A stretch of 64,000 nt of DNA from Thermoflexus hugenholtzii (GCF_018771565.1 NZ_CP076326.1:1054001-1118000); one strand, 5' to 3'. Positions 1 to 8,728 are shown, counted from the first letter of the stretch. The notes: generated from the letters alone by a model not told the origin. Numbers and translations are program-made.

Positions 1-42
1 GTGGTCACGCCGATCCGTGGCCCTCGCATCGGAGTTCCCCCC

Positions 43-1170
43 TCATCGATCCGGCAGCGCATAAAGGGTCTGCGCGTTGCGGCAAAGGATGGCTTCGGCC
101 GCTGCCTCTGCCTCCGCCGCCGTGAGATCTCCGTCCGCCACCGTTGCTTCCAGGACATCGCCCAGGATCCGCCGTCCCCAGCGTGCCCCCAGGTAGAACA
201 GCTCGGGGATCAGGTGGGCGTCCGTGGAGAAGAGGATCTTGCTGATCGGCGTCAGCTCCAGGAAGGCGCGGACGGCGAAGGCCATCCCCGCCCGGCTCAG
301 GAAGGGGATCGCCAGCCCCAGGTCCACGTAGACGTGGGGGTAGACCGCTGCCAGATATCCGGCCTCCCGGGTGTAGGGATAGGAGGCGTGGAGGAGCACA
401 AAGGGAACACGGCGAAAGTCTGGATGTTCGAGTAGCGGGCGCAGATGAAGCGGATTGGCCCACCGTAGATCCAGATCTGGATCTCCAAAGCCGGTATGGA
501 ATTGAATCGGGAGGCCCCGGCGGGCGGCGGCCTCCAGGGTTCGCCAGACCACCCAGTCGTTCAGGGGTTTGTGAGCCAGCCGCAGGCGCTCCCCCCGCTC
601 CGCCTGCTGTCGCAGAGCGCGGAAGGCAGCCTGGGCGGCCTCAGAGTCTGGGGGCTCCACCGCGAGTCCCGTCCGATAGGCGATGATGGTTTTGTAGCCG
701 ACCACCTCGGGATCGAGGACCTCAAGATCAGCCCGGAAGGCTTCCTCGAAGGCTGACCAGGTGGGGACCTCGGCGATCCGGCGCTCGGCCACGAACTCCA
801 CCCGAAGCAGCCGGTAGACGGGAGCGAAGCGGTTGTGCCAGGCCGTGGGCATCACCTGATCCGGCATGAACCCGTCGTCGAGCAGGATGGCCTGGAAGCC
901 CGCGGCCGCGAAGCAGCGCCGGGCTACCTCCTCGAACCCCAGCCGCTCCCGTGTCTCCAGGATGGACTCCAGCGTTGGCTCGCACCCCAAGAGCGCCGCG
1001 ATCTCCCGCATGCTCCGGCGGAAGAAGATCGTCTCCCGCACGTGGTGGGTGACGACCTCCGCTGCATAGCCCTCGGTGAAGGCCGAGGGATAGGCGAAGG
1101 TGCGTGCGTGCTCCGGACGCAGCAGATTATGGGCGTGCTGATCTACGATGGGGATGGCAGACAGGTCCAC
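43..1170 (-). CDS. Amidohydrolase-family metal-dependent hydrolase (FluG N-domain-like)
   Basis: Predicted cytosolic TIM-barrel amidohydrolase of about 375 residues. The N-terminus carries the metal-binding HxH motif (DQHAHN, His12 and His14). Later segments HTGFGDPDLD, LLHASYPYTREAG and FSTDAHLIPE fit the histidine and aspartate ligands of the amidohydrolase_2 family. It directly follows a glutamine-synthetase-like gene; the same two domains are fused in fungal FluG, so a shared substrate, perhaps a gamma-glutamyl amide, is inferred. I chose the GTG at 1170 because GAGGAG lies just upstream and the protein then begins right before the conserved strand. An ATG at 1218 is the alternative and would overlap the upstream gene by 38 bp. 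The exact substrate cannot be read from sequence. Confidence 0.85.
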   Translation of the reverse strand: MDLSAIPIVDQHAHNLLRPEHARTFAYPSAFTEGYAAEVVTHHVRETIFFRRSMREIAALLGCEPTLESILETRERLGFEEVARRCFAAAGFQAILLDDGFMPDQVMPTAWHNRFAPVYRLLRVEFVAERRIAEVPTWSAFEEAFRADLEVLDPEVVGYKTIIAYRTGLAVEPPDSEAAQAAFRALRQQAERGERLRLAHKPLNDWVVWRTLEAAARRGLPIQFHTGFGDPDLDLRWANPLHLRPLLEHPDFRRVPFVLLHASYPYTREAGYLAAVYPHVYVDLGLAIPFLSRAGMAFAVRAFLELTPISKILFSTDAHLIPELFYLGARWGRRILGDVLEATVADGDLTAAEAEAAAEAILCRNAQTLYALPDR

Positions 1171-1180
1171 CGTGCTCTCC

Positions 1181-2527
1181 TCAATAGCGCTCCAGAAGGA
1201 TACGCACCTCCTCCTCATGAGGCAGATCCTTCATCGCCTCCCACTCCGCCCGCCGCACCGCCAGGTACGAGCGGGCCAGCTCCGGCCCCAGGGCCTGGAG
1301 CAAGACCTTATCTTGCTCCAGGGCAGCGATGGCCTCCCCCAGGCTCGTCGGCAGAGGCTGGATTCCCCGGGCGGCCCGTTCCGCCTCCGGGAGATCCGCC
1401 GGATCCACCTGAACCGGCTCGCCTGGGTCGAGCCCTTTCTCCAAGCCGTCCAACCCAGCAGCGATCACCGCCCCCAGGGCCAGGTAAGGGTTGCAAGAGG
1501 GATCCACGGTCTTCAGCTCGATGTGGGTGATGGGCCGACCGGCAGGGGGCTGGGGGACCCTCACCGCGGCCTCGCGGTTGCCGTAGCCCCAACAGGTAAA
1601 GGCCCCGCTCCAGAACCGCGGACGGATCCGCTTAAAGGAGTTGGGGCTCGGAGTCGTGAAAGCCATCAGAGCAGGCAGATGCTGGAGAACGCCGGCGATG
1701 AATGCCCGGGCCTCGGCGGAGAGAGCATTGGGACGGCGAGGGTCCGCTGTGCGGTTGCGATCGCCCCGCCACAAGCTGAAGTGAAGATGGGCGCCGCTGC
1801 CGGCTTTGTCCGGGAAGATCTTGGGGACGAAGGAAGCGATGAGGCCATGACGACGGGCGACAGCCCGCACCGTCTCTCGGAAGATGATCTGGTTATCCGC
1901 CGCCCGCAGGGCCTCCGCGTAGCGGATCGGCATCTCGAACTGGCCCGGGCCGGACTCCGCGTAGATCATTTCCGGGAGGACGCCCTGAGCCTCCAGGGCC
2001 GCGGTGATCTCTTCCAGCACCGGAGCCATGGCGTCCAGTGCGGCGGTCTGGGCGAACACCGTGTTGTCTGCGGGAAGCAGCCGATCCCCGTCCCATCGGA
2101 GCAGGTAGAACTCGTTCTCGAAGGCCGCCATGATACGCCATCCCTGCCGCCCAGCCCGCTCGATCATCCGGCGAAGGAATGAGCGCGGACAGTGAGGCCA
2201 TGGCGCATCTCCCTCGTAGATATCCGTGAACACGCGGGCGTGACCGGGAGCATATGGTAAAGGGGTGAAAGTGGACCAGTCCGCCCGCATGTGGACCTCG
2301 CCGGCGGGGGTGAGCCCGGACCCCGAGGCGAGGGCATCCATCATCACCGGGAGAGCCTGCTGGGCGGCAGCAATGCCCACCCCGGCTCCCTCCAGATAGT
2401 CCTCCAGGAAAGCCGTATGAACGGCCTTGGCCCGGATCAGACCCGCGTTGTCGCACCAGATGAAGCGAACATACCGGATCTGATGGGTGCGAACGACGGC
2501 GAGAACTTCGCTCTTCCCGGGCGTCAT
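1181..2527 (-). CDS. Glutamine synthetase-like ligase (GSI-type, FluG C-domain / gamma-glutamyl-amine synthetase family)
   Basis: This 448-residue protein has the full glutamine synthetase catalytic core: ENEFYLL (137-143), ESGPGQFE (191-198), GSGAHLHFS (243-251), NSFKR (296-300) and NREAAVR (317-323). It should couple ATP hydrolysis to amide-bond formation on glutamate. It differs from a housekeeping GlnA in lacking a clear C-terminal adenylylation tyrosine segment and in its context, downstream of an amino-acid-type ABC transporter and upstream of an amidohydrolase. That context suggests a catabolic or detoxifying gamma-glutamyl-amine ligase (inference). ATG at 2527 has GGAGG nearby. A strong hairpin separates it from the binding-protein gene, so its expression may be lower than that of the transporter. 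Confidence 0.88.
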   Translation of the reverse strand: MTPGKSEVLAVVRTHQIRYVRFIWCDNAGLIRAKAVHTAFLEDYLEGAGVGIAAAQQALPVMMDALASGSGLTPAGEVHMRADWSTFTPLPYAPGHARVFTDIYEGDAPWPHCPRSFLRRMIERAGRQGWRIMAAFENEFYLLRWDGDRLLPADNTVFAQTAALDAMAPVLEEITAALEAQGVLPEMIYAESGPGQFEMPIRYAEALRAADNQIIFRETVRAVARRHGLIASFVPKIFPDKAGSGAHLHFSLWRGDRNRTADPRRPNALSAEARAFIAGVLQHLPALMAFTTPSPNSFKRIRPRFWSGAFTCWGYGNREAAVRVPQPPAGRPITHIELKTVDPSCNPYLALGAVIAAGLDGLEKGLDPGEPVQVDPADLPEAERAARGIQPLPTSLGEAIAALEQDKVLLQALGPELARSYLAVRRAEWEAMKDLPHEEEVRILLERY

Positions 2528-2581
2528 TTTCCGAGCCTCCGCGGCGCGAGATGGAAAACAACGCGATGAAGCACATATTCG

Positions 2582-2617
2582 GCCCGGCCCGGGTTAGGCT
2601 TCGGTCCCGGGCCGGGC
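2582..2617 (-). terminator. Intra-operon hairpin between binding protein and ligase genes
   Basis: A perfect 12-bp GC stem (2582-2593 with 2606-2617, GCCCGGCCCGGG) with a 12-nt loop lies right after the binding-protein stop. There is no long T run, so it may be a partial terminator or an mRNA-stabilising stem that keeps the binding-protein message in excess. Confidence 0.6.
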
Positions 2618-2633
2618 GTTGCGAGATCTTCTC

Positions 2634-3875
2634 TCAGGGCGCGGGGACCTTCTGCGGGACGCGCTCAGCAGCCAGGGTGAACTTCCCGCCTTTAACCTCG
2701 ATGACCGTCACGCCTTTCTGCGGGATATGGGATTGCGGGGAGTAATTGATCACCCCGGTAACGGCCGGGAAGTCCCGGATGCTCTCCAGGGCCTTCTTGA
2801 TCGCTTGGCCGTCCGTGGAGCCGGCGCGGCGGATGGCCTCGGCCAGCACATAGACCGTGTCATAGCCAAGGGCGGCGAAGACTGCCTCCGGCTCCGTGCC
2901 GTATTTCTGCTTATAAGCGGCGACGAACTTGCGCACCCGCTCATTCGGCGAGTCCGCCGTCAACAGCGAGTGGGTGGTGAAGAACACATTCTCCGCAGCC
3001 GGCCCGGCCACCTGGAGGAGGAGCGGGGTATCGTAACCGTCGCCGCCCACGATGGGGCCATTGATCCCCGCGTTGCGGAACTGCTTCACGATCGTCCCTA
3101 CGTCATCCGGTAGCGCCGAGATGTAGTAAAAGGCGGGCTGCTGAGGCAGCGCCTTCACCTTAGCGATCTGGGCCGAGAAATCCTTATCCCCGGATTGATA
3201 GGTATCTTCCAGCACGATGGTTCCACCCAGCTCGGTGAAGCGCTCCTTGAAGTATTTGGCCAGCACCGTCGTGTATTCGGCACCTTTGTCCCAGAGCAGG
3301 TAGGCGGTCTTGCCGAATTTCTCGAAGGCGAACTCGGCCCCCACGGCCGCTTGCACGTTGTCCCCGAAGGGGGCCAGGAAGAGCATGTCCCCCACCTGCC
3401 CGGGCAGGCGCGGAGAGGTCGCTCCCACGGTGATGAAGGGGACCCCGGCTCGCTGGCAGATGGGGCCGGCGGCCAGCACGTAGTCGGAATCGTTGAAACC
3501 GATGACCGCCACTACTTTATCCTGCTCGATCAGCTGGGTGACCACGGTGGCGGCCGTGGCCGGGTCGGTCTTGGTGTCGCGGATGAGCAATTCGATGGGC
3601 CGGCCGAGCACACCGCCGGCCGCGTTGATCTCTTCGGCGGCCAGGCGGGCGCCGTTGGCGGCAGGCACATCAATGGAAGCCATCCCTCCGGTGAGGTTGA
3701 AGGGGGCGCCGATTCGAATCGGGGCCCCGCCCGCGGGGGTCGCCGGTGCCGCGGTCGGGCTGGCCGGCGCAGCGGGCCCGGTCGGCGCGGCAGTGGGAGC
3801 CGCTCCGGGCGCACAGGCGGCTGCCGCAAGGATCAGAATCAGGAACAAAACACCGAACCAACGCAGCGGGCGCAT
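2634..3875 (-). CDS. ABC transporter substrate-binding lipoprotein, branched-chain amino acid (HAAT) type
   Basis: This 413-residue extracellular solute-binding lipoprotein begins with a signal peptide and lipobox (AAAC, Cys21), followed by an Ala/Pro/Thr-rich tether to about residue 50. The periplasmic-binding type I fold follows, with IRIGAPFNLTGGMA at its start and GVPFITVGATSPRLP in the middle, typical of LivK/amide-binding proteins. It lies in the same operon as LivH, M, G and F. The start at 3875 is set by AGGAGG seven bases upstream and by the signal peptide; the open frame extends further but without a plausible signal. The ligand may be a branched-chain amino acid, an amide or a related compound. 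The adjacent ligase and amidohydrolase favour a nitrogen compound, but this is inference. Confidence 0.9.
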   Translation of the reverse strand: MRPLRWFGVLFLILILAAAACAPGAAPTAAPTGPAAPASPTAAPATPAGGAPIRIGAPFNLTGGMASIDVPAANGARLAAEEINAAGGVLGRPIELLIRDTKTDPATAATVVTQLIEQDKVVAVIGFNDSDYVLAAGPICQRAGVPFITVGATSPRLPGQVGDMLFLAPFGDNVQAAVGAEFAFEKFGKTAYLLWDKGAEYTTVLAKYFKERFTELGGTIVLEDTYQSGDKDFSAQIAKVKALPQQPAFYYISALPDDVGTIVKQFRNAGINGPIVGGDGYDTPLLLQVAGPAAENVFFTTHSLLTADSPNERVRKFVAAYKQKYGTEPEAVFAALGYDTVYVLAEAIRRAGSTDGQAIKKALESIRDFPAVTGVINYSPQSHIPQKGVTVIEVKGGKFTLAAERVPQKVPAP

Positions 3876-3880
3876 GGTTC

Positions 3881-4987
3881 CTACCTCCTCATAAAAGGAT
3901 CTGCCTCTCGAACGGAGGAGGCTTTCCAGGGAACCCGGAATTCCCTGATCCAGTCCTCCGTCCGTTCGATCAGGGCCTCCAGCCGGAACTCGCGGTCCCC
4001 CAGCAGCCCCTGGCGGCGGAACGCGGTCAGGAAGATGAGCAACACCGCCAGACCGATCTGGCTTAAGCCGTAAAGGGGGCCGATGGAGAACGTCCCCACA
4101 GTCACCCCGGGTTCCAGGTTCCGTAGCAGCTCGGTCACGCTCATCACCAACAACGTCCCTACGATCGATCCGGTGATGCTGCCCATTCCTCCCACGATCA
4201 TCATCACGATGATCTCGAAAGTTTTCGAGAAATAAAACGCGTTGGGGGAGAAAGCAGTGAGGAAATGCGCCCACAACCCTCCAGCCACCCCGGTGAAAAA
4301 GGCGCTGATCCCGAAGGCGATCAAACGCACCCGCCCGATGGCCACGCCGACACCCTGGGCGCCCCACGGATCGTCCCGCGCCGCCAGAATCTGCAGGCCT
4401 AAAGTGGAGTGTTTGAGGCGCCAAGCGATGTAAACATTCAGAGCAGCCCATAGGGCCGCCCAGCTCAGCGTGGTGTAGGGTGGGACGCCAGCGAAGGTGC
4501 GCGTGCCACGGGTGAAGGCTTCCGCGTTGATCAAGACCACGCGGGTGATGATCAGGAAGCCCAGGGTGGCCACGGCCACGAAGTGCCCGCTTAACCGCAG
4601 GATGGGGATGCCGATCAGCCCTGCCACAAGCGCCGCAAACAGCCCTCCGAGGAGGAGGGCAGGCAGGAAGGGTAGGGCGACCGAGGCCAGCGGCGCCGGC
4701 AGGTCCGGGAGGTTCGCCGCCTTCGCTGTCACCGGCAGGGTGAGGATGGCGGAAGTATATGCGCCCAGGGCCATGAAGCCGATGTGGCCCAGGGAGAAGA
4801 CCCCGGTGAACCCGGTGAAGAGATTGAGGCTCACCACCAGCATAAGGTTGATCAAGAAAAGAACGCTCAGACGTTGCAGGTAAGCGTTCCCGCCCCGCTC
4901 GATCACCAGGTAAAGGCCCAGTAGCAATAGGCCTCCAAGGCCGCGCCCCAGCCAGAGCCAGCCTTGCCGAACAGAGATTGCCTTCAT
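3881..4987 (-). CDS. livM: Branched-chain amino acid ABC transporter permease LivM
   Basis: This 368-residue polytopic membrane protein has the LivM signature LNLFTGFTGVFSLGHIGFMALGAY in its first third (shown here as LNLFTGFTG and SLGHIGFMALGAY) and the ATP-binding-subunit contact loop near RLSGHFVAVATLGF. It forms the inner-membrane channel with LivH. The ATG at 4987 lies one base after the LivH stop, so translation is coupled. An upstream in-frame ATG at 5026 would add 13 residues and overlap livH. The C-terminus has a short cytosolic tail after the last membrane helix. Confidence 0.9.
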   Translation of the reverse strand: MKAISVRQGWLWLGRGLGGLLLLGLYLVIERGGNAYLQRLSVLFLINLMLVVSLNLFTGFTGVFSLGHIGFMALGAYTSAILTLPVTAKAANLPDLPAPLASVALPFLPALLLGGLFAALVAGLIGIPILRLSGHFVAVATLGFLIITRVVLINAEAFTRGTRTFAGVPPYTTLSWAALWAALNVYIAWRLKHSTLGLQILAARDDPWGAQGVGVAIGRVRLIAFGISAFFTGVAGGLWAHFLTAFSPNAFYFSKTFEIIVMMIVGGMGSITGSIVGTLLVMSVTELLRNLEPGVTVGTFSIGPLYGLSQIGLAVLLIFLTAFRRQGLLGDREFRLEALIERTEDWIREFRVPWKASSVREADPFMRR

Positions 4988-4988
4988 C

Positions 4989-5897
4989 TCAGATCCGCTC
5001 CGCTTCTCCATGGCCAAGCACTCCACCCGGGCGCACCAAGAGCAGGAAGATCAGAACAGCATAGACCAGTGCATCGCGATAGCCCACCACCGCGGAAGGC
5101 AAGAGCCCCTGCAAGAAGATCTCCAGGGCTCCCAGAAGATATCCCCCCAGCACTGCCCCCGGGATTGTCCCGAACCCGCCGATGACACAGGCCACGAAGG
5201 CTTTCAGCACGGGCTCAAAACCCATGCCGGGCTGGACAGTCCCGATGTGGGCCACCCAGAACAGGACGGCCAAGCCGGCCATCGCCGAGCCGATGGCGAA
5301 GGCCAGGAGGGTGACCTTCCCCACCTCGATGCCCATCAACTGGGCTGCGGTGGGGTTCTCCGCCGCTGCCCGCATCGCCAACCCTATCCGAGTGCGCGTG
5401 ACAAAGAAAGCCAGCCCGCCCAGGGCCAGCAGCGCCCCGCCGAAAGCCCACAGATGGATAGAGGGGATAAAAAGATCTCCCCACGGATGAAAGACCTGGG
5501 TGAGCAGCGCCGGCATCGGGAAGGGACGGGACCGTGGGGAGAAGAGCAGGACTGCTATGTTCTCCAGAAACACGGCCACCGCGAAGGAGTTGAGGAGCAG
5601 GGCCACATCCGGAGCACCTCGGATCGGCCGGTAGGCGATCCGCTCCATTAACACGCCCAGGGCCGCTGCCCCAAGGATGGTCCCCGCAGCGACGAGGGGG
5701 AAAGGCAAGCCCCGTTGGAGCAGGAGCAGGCCGATGTAGGCGCCACCCATCATCACTGTCCCGTGGGCGAAGTTGATCAGCCGCATCACAGCAAACACCA
5801 TCGCCAGGCCCACGGCCATCAGAGCATACTGGCTGCCCAGCCCCAGGGCGTTGATCAGCTGTTGGATCCAGAACTCCAGAGAACCGACGGCATGCAT
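4989..5897 (-). CDS. livH: Branched-chain amino acid ABC transporter permease LivH
   Basis: This 302-residue integral membrane protein shows the LivH hallmarks GLGSQYALMAVGLAMVF and MRLINFAHGTVMMGGAY near the N-terminus and FKAFVACVIGGFG-type sequence (LKAFVACVIGGFGTIPGA) in the last third, the loop that meets the ATPase. It partners with LivM, encoded immediately downstream. The gene begins 23 bases after the LivF stop. RBS-like AGGAGGA lies just upstream of the ATG. Confidence 0.92.
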   Translation of the reverse strand: MHAVGSLEFWIQQLINALGLGSQYALMAVGLAMVFAVMRLINFAHGTVMMGGAYIGLLLLQRGLPFPLVAAGTILGAAALGVLMERIAYRPIRGAPDVALLLNSFAVAVFLENIAVLLFSPRSRPFPMPALLTQVFHPWGDLFIPSIHLWAFGGALLALGGLAFFVTRTRIGLAMRAAAENPTAAQLMGIEVGKVTLLAFAIGSAMAGLAVLFWVAHIGTVQPGMGFEPVLKAFVACVIGGFGTIPGAVLGGYLLGALEIFLQGLLPSAVVGYRDALVYAVLIFLLLVRPGGVLGHGEAERI

Positions 5898-5920
5898 AAG
5901 AGGACGATCCTCCTTCCGTC

Positions 5921-6640
5921 TCAGCGTCCCAGATAGATCCGCACCAGATGAGGGTTCTCCCGCAGGCGGGCGGCCGAATCGGCCAGAACCAGGCGCCCGG
6001 CCTCCAGCACATAGGCCCGATCGGCTAAGCCCAGGGCCTTCTCGGCGTTCTGCTCGACGATGAGCATGGTCAACCCCTGGGCCTTCAGCCGGGCCAGGGC
6101 CTCAAACACCTCCTCGACCACCCGGGGTGCCAGCCCCAGGGAGGGTTCATCCAGAAGCAGAACCTCCGGCTCCGCCATCAGCGCCCGGGCGATGGCTAAC
6201 ATCTGCTGCTGTCCCCCGGAGAGCAGCCCTGCCCGCTGGTTCAGGCGCTCCTTCAAGACGGGGAAAAGCTGGAGCACCCATTCCAGGTTCCGACGCTCCC
6301 GTCCGGGATCCCGCAACCGGTAAGCGCCCAGCCACAGGTTCTCCTCTACCGTGAGGTTCTTGAACACCTGACGACCTTCCGGACACTGGATGATTCCCAT
6401 CCGGGCGATGGCCGCTGGTGGTCGCCCTGTGATTTCGCTGCCCTTATAGAAAACCTGACCCCGGGCAGGGCGCAGCAGTCCAGAGATCACCCGCAGGGTA
6501 GTGGTTTTGCCTGCCCCGTTGGGCCCCAGCAAGGCCACCACCTCCCCGGGCTTTACTTGCAACGAAAGGCCGTGTAAAGCTCGGATCGCTCCGTAGGCCG
6601 CATCGATCTCACGCAGCTCCAGGATGGCGGGCTCGCCCAA
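5921..6640 (-). CDS. livF: Branched-chain amino acid ABC transporter ATP-binding protein LivF
   Basis: This 239-residue ABC ATPase has Walker A GPNGAGKTTTLRV, signature LSGGQQQMLAIARAL and Walker B LLLDEPSLGLAP, followed by the H-loop region. The IIQCPEGRQVFKNLTVEENL stretch (read here as CPEGRQVF and LTVEENL) is specific to LivF. The likely start is a TTG at 6640 with GGAGG six bases upstream. It overlaps the end of livG by 32 bp, indicating translational coupling. Confidence 0.92.
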   Translation of the reverse strand: MGEPAILELREIDAAYGAIRALHGLSLQVKPGEVVALLGPNGAGKTTTLRVISGLLRPARGQVFYKGSEITGRPPAAIARMGIIQCPEGRQVFKNLTVEENLWLGAYRLRDPGRERRNLEWVLQLFPVLKERLNQRAGLLSGGQQQMLAIARALMAEPEVLLLDEPSLGLAPRVVEEVFEALARLKAQGLTMLIVEQNAEKALGLADRAYVLEAGRLVLADSAARLRENPHLVRIYLGR

Positions 6641-7472
6641 GGAAGGCCTCCAGCACCAGAGGGTTGTTGCGGATCTCCTCCGGCGTCCCCTCGGCCAGCA
6701 GTGTCCCGGAGCTCAGCACGTGAAGGCGCGGGCAGAAGCGCATCACCACCGGCATGTCATGGGCCACCATCACAATGGCCACGCTGCGCTCTTGATGAAG
6801 ACGGCGCAGCTGCTCCACCAGCGCCTCGCTCTCCTCCGGGTGAAGGCCGGCTGTGGGCTCGTCCAGAAGCAGGAGGGATGGCTCCAGAGCCAGGGCGCGG
6901 GCGATCTCCACCCGCCGCTGATCCCCATATGAGAGGGCCGCGGCAGGCCGATTGGCGAGGTGAGCGATCCCCAGCTGTGCCAGAAGATCCATCGCCCGCT
7001 CACGCAGCCTTTGAGCCCGCCGCTGCCCCGGCCCAAAGCCAAGCAAGAGCGAATCCAGGTCAGGCGGATGATGAACGGTCATGGCCACCATGACGTTCTC
7101 CAGGGCTGTCAGGGAGGGGAACAAGCGGATGTTCTGGAACGTGCGAGCGATCCCCAGCGCCGGGATCCGATGGACAGCCAATCGGGTGAGATCTCGACCG
7201 CGAAAGCGAATGGACCCCTCATCCGGCTTCAGGAAGCCGCTCAGGAGATTGATCAGCGTGGTCTTGCCCGCTCCGTTGGGCCCGATCACCCCCAGGATCT
7301 CACCCTCCCGGAGGGTCAGGCGATAGTCCTTTAAGGCGATCACGCCCTGAAAACGCTTGGTCAGCCCTTCTACTTCCAGCAGAGGAGCTGATCCTCTTTC
7401 CTGCTGGGCTGGCTTTTTATACTCGCCAGGTTGAATCGTCCGAGATCCATGGATGGAACCCGTCGACGCCAT
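6609..7472 (-). CDS. livG: Branched-chain amino acid ABC transporter ATP-binding protein LivG
   Basis: This 287-residue ABC ATPase is the first gene of the operon. It has Walker A GPNGAGKTTLINLLSG, the LivG-type signature LSYGDQRRVEIARAL (Tyr in place of the usual second Gly), and Walker B LLLDEPTAGLHPEE. ARTFQNIRLFPSLTALENV is the LivG Q-loop region. About 30 residues precede the ABC fold, so the real start could lie a little downstream of the ATG at 7472, whose ribosome site is weak. Confidence 0.92.
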   Translation of the reverse strand: MASTGSIHGSRTIQPGEYKKPAQQERGSAPLLEVEGLTKRFQGVIALKDYRLTLREGEILGVIGPNGAGKTTLINLLSGFLKPDEGSIRFRGRDLTRLAVHRIPALGIARTFQNIRLFPSLTALENVMVAMTVHHPPDLDSLLLGFGPGQRRAQRLRERAMDLLAQLGIAHLANRPAAALSYGDQRRVEIARALALEPSLLLLDEPTAGLHPEESEALVEQLRRLHQERSVAIVMVAHDMPVVMRFCPRLHVLSSGTLLAEGTPEEIRNNPLVLEAFLGRARHPGAA

Positions 7473-7513
7473 CGTCTTGCCCTGCCCCCAGGAGATTCAC
7501 AAATATGACAGAT

Positions 7514-7527
7514 GTGCAAGTTTGCAC
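7514..7527. promoter_or_regulatory. Palindromic operator at the start site of the liv operon
   Basis: GTGCAAGTTTGCAC is a perfect 6-bp inverted repeat with a 2-bp centre. It lies one base beyond the -10 box of the liv promoter, so it should cover the transcription start. A repressor bound here would block initiation. The regulator is not identified in the window. Confidence 0.6.
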
Positions 7528-7528
7528 T

Positions 7529-7557
7529 ATTGTAGTAAGCACGTTCGAGATTGTCAA
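7529..7557 (-). promoter_or_regulatory. Consensus sigma-70 promoter of the liv-ligase-amidohydrolase operon
   Basis: On the minus strand TTGACA (7552-7557) is followed by exactly 17 bp and TACAAT (7529-7534). It stands in a short AT-rich gap and points into livG. Confidence 0.8.
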
Positions 7558-7653
7558 GGATCAGTGCGAGGGGATCTCCAGAGCAGAGACCACGAGAGGA
7601 GCCGGCTCGGGGCGAGAGGGGATGGGGTTTCTCCGAAACCGGCCCCTTGAAGG

Positions 7654-7678
7654 GGAGGCCTCTCTCGTCGCGGCCTCC
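7654..7678 (-). terminator. Possible hairpin after the ParB-like gene
   Basis: GGAGGCC and GGCCTCC form a 7-bp stem with an 11-nt loop just after the stop of the ParB-like gene. No T tract follows, so termination is uncertain. Confidence 0.35.
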
Positions 7679-7682
7679 GGGT

Positions 7683-8561
7683 TCACTCCTCCGCTTCCGC
7701 CGCGATCTGGGCGAGCTCCTCCGCCGTCACCGCTTCCACGTTGTAGCGAGAGAGCCCCTCCCGGATGCGGGCCATGACCTCGTCGAAGGACATGGTCACG
7801 ATCCGCTTGCGACGGATGGGGTTGACCTGAGAGAGCACCGCCTGCTTCAGGAAGGGATAGCGGATGCCCCGCTCGTGCAGGGCTTCCAGGATGGGTTCCA
7901 GCATCGCGTCGATGGCTTCGATCACCTGGGCCCGGCGCTCCCGTTCTCCGAGCGCTTCCCGCAACGGCATGTCCAGGAAACCATCCACCTTGCGGAGGAT
8001 GGGGACGTAGCCCGCGCCGGCGAACCGCTCCTTGCGATCATACAGGATCCCCAGGGTGATGAGATGCGCTTCCTCAAACTGGAAAGCGAAGGCCCGCTCC
8101 GGGTCCTCCGGATGCTCCTCCCGCAGGGTTCGATACATCCGGAGAACCTCCAGCGCCTTCTCCCGAAGGTTGTGGGCTTTCTCTGTGTTCAGACCGAGGA
8201 TGTGATAAGCCACTGCGGGATCCGGGATCAGGATGGCTGTGATCCGGCGGGCGCCAAGCCGGAACATCGCCTCCCGCCGATGGTTGCCGTTAGGGGTCCA
8301 GTAGCGGCCGTCCGGGGTTCGGATCGCGACGATGGGGTCGATGAAACGACCGATCGCCCGGATCACCGCTTTCAAGCGCTCCACGTGATGGGGAGAGAGA
8401 TCCCGCTGATAGGGGGTGGGCTCCACGCGGTCCAACGGCAGCTCCACCAGGAGCTGCCAGCGGCCGCCATAGGGATCCGGATAAACCGCCCACACCACGC
8501 CCCCATCCGCCTCCACCTGCTGGGCCAGCTGCTGGATCTCCGCCGGGATCTCCCGGGACAT
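7683..8561 (-). CDS. Orphan ParB/Srx-fold domain protein
   Basis: This 292-residue protein contains a ParB N-terminal (sulfiredoxin-like) domain at about residues 45-130. LPLDRVEPTPYQRDLSPHHV leads into it and NGNHRREAMFRLGA is the ParB box II-like motif (GxRRxxA, with Asn-His in the first positions). The C-terminal half is helical (EKALEVLRMYRTLRE and further) and is not a standard ParB dimer domain that I recognise. No parA and no plausible parS cluster are nearby, so a role other than chromosome partition is likely, for example a nuclease or regulator of the ParB-like class. ATG at 8561 has GGGAGGAAG upstream. Confidence 0.8.
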   Translation of the reverse strand: MSREIPAEIQQLAQQVEADGGVVWAVYPDPYGGRWQLLVELPLDRVEPTPYQRDLSPHHVERLKAVIRAIGRFIDPIVAIRTPDGRYWTPNGNHRREAMFRLGARRITAILIPDPAVAYHILGLNTEKAHNLREKALEVLRMYRTLREEHPEDPERAFAFQFEEAHLITLGILYDRKERFAGAGYVPILRKVDGFLDMPLREALGERERRAQVIEAIDAMLEPILEALHERGIRYPFLKQAVLSQVNPIRRKRIVTMSFDEVMARIREGLSRYNVEAVTAEELAQIAAEAEE

Positions 8562-8604
8562 GGGCGCTTCCTCCCCTGTTTCGAATTCCACCCGATACAT
8601 CATC

Positions 8605-8610
8605 ATTATA
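8605..8610 (-). promoter_or_regulatory. -10 element of the ParB-like gene
   Basis: A perfect TATAAT on the minus strand sits about 45 bp before the ATG. No good -35 box is visible at 16-18 bp spacing, so this may be an activator-dependent or weak promoter. Confidence 0.4.
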
Positions 8611-8728
8611 ACCCTACCTTCAAACCCCAGAGGCCCCACCTTAGAATGTCCGATTTTGGGAAAATTACAGTGTCTTACACAAGAAATGATTTTGATTACA
8701 TCCATTATCAAAAATTTTGTTGTTGGTT

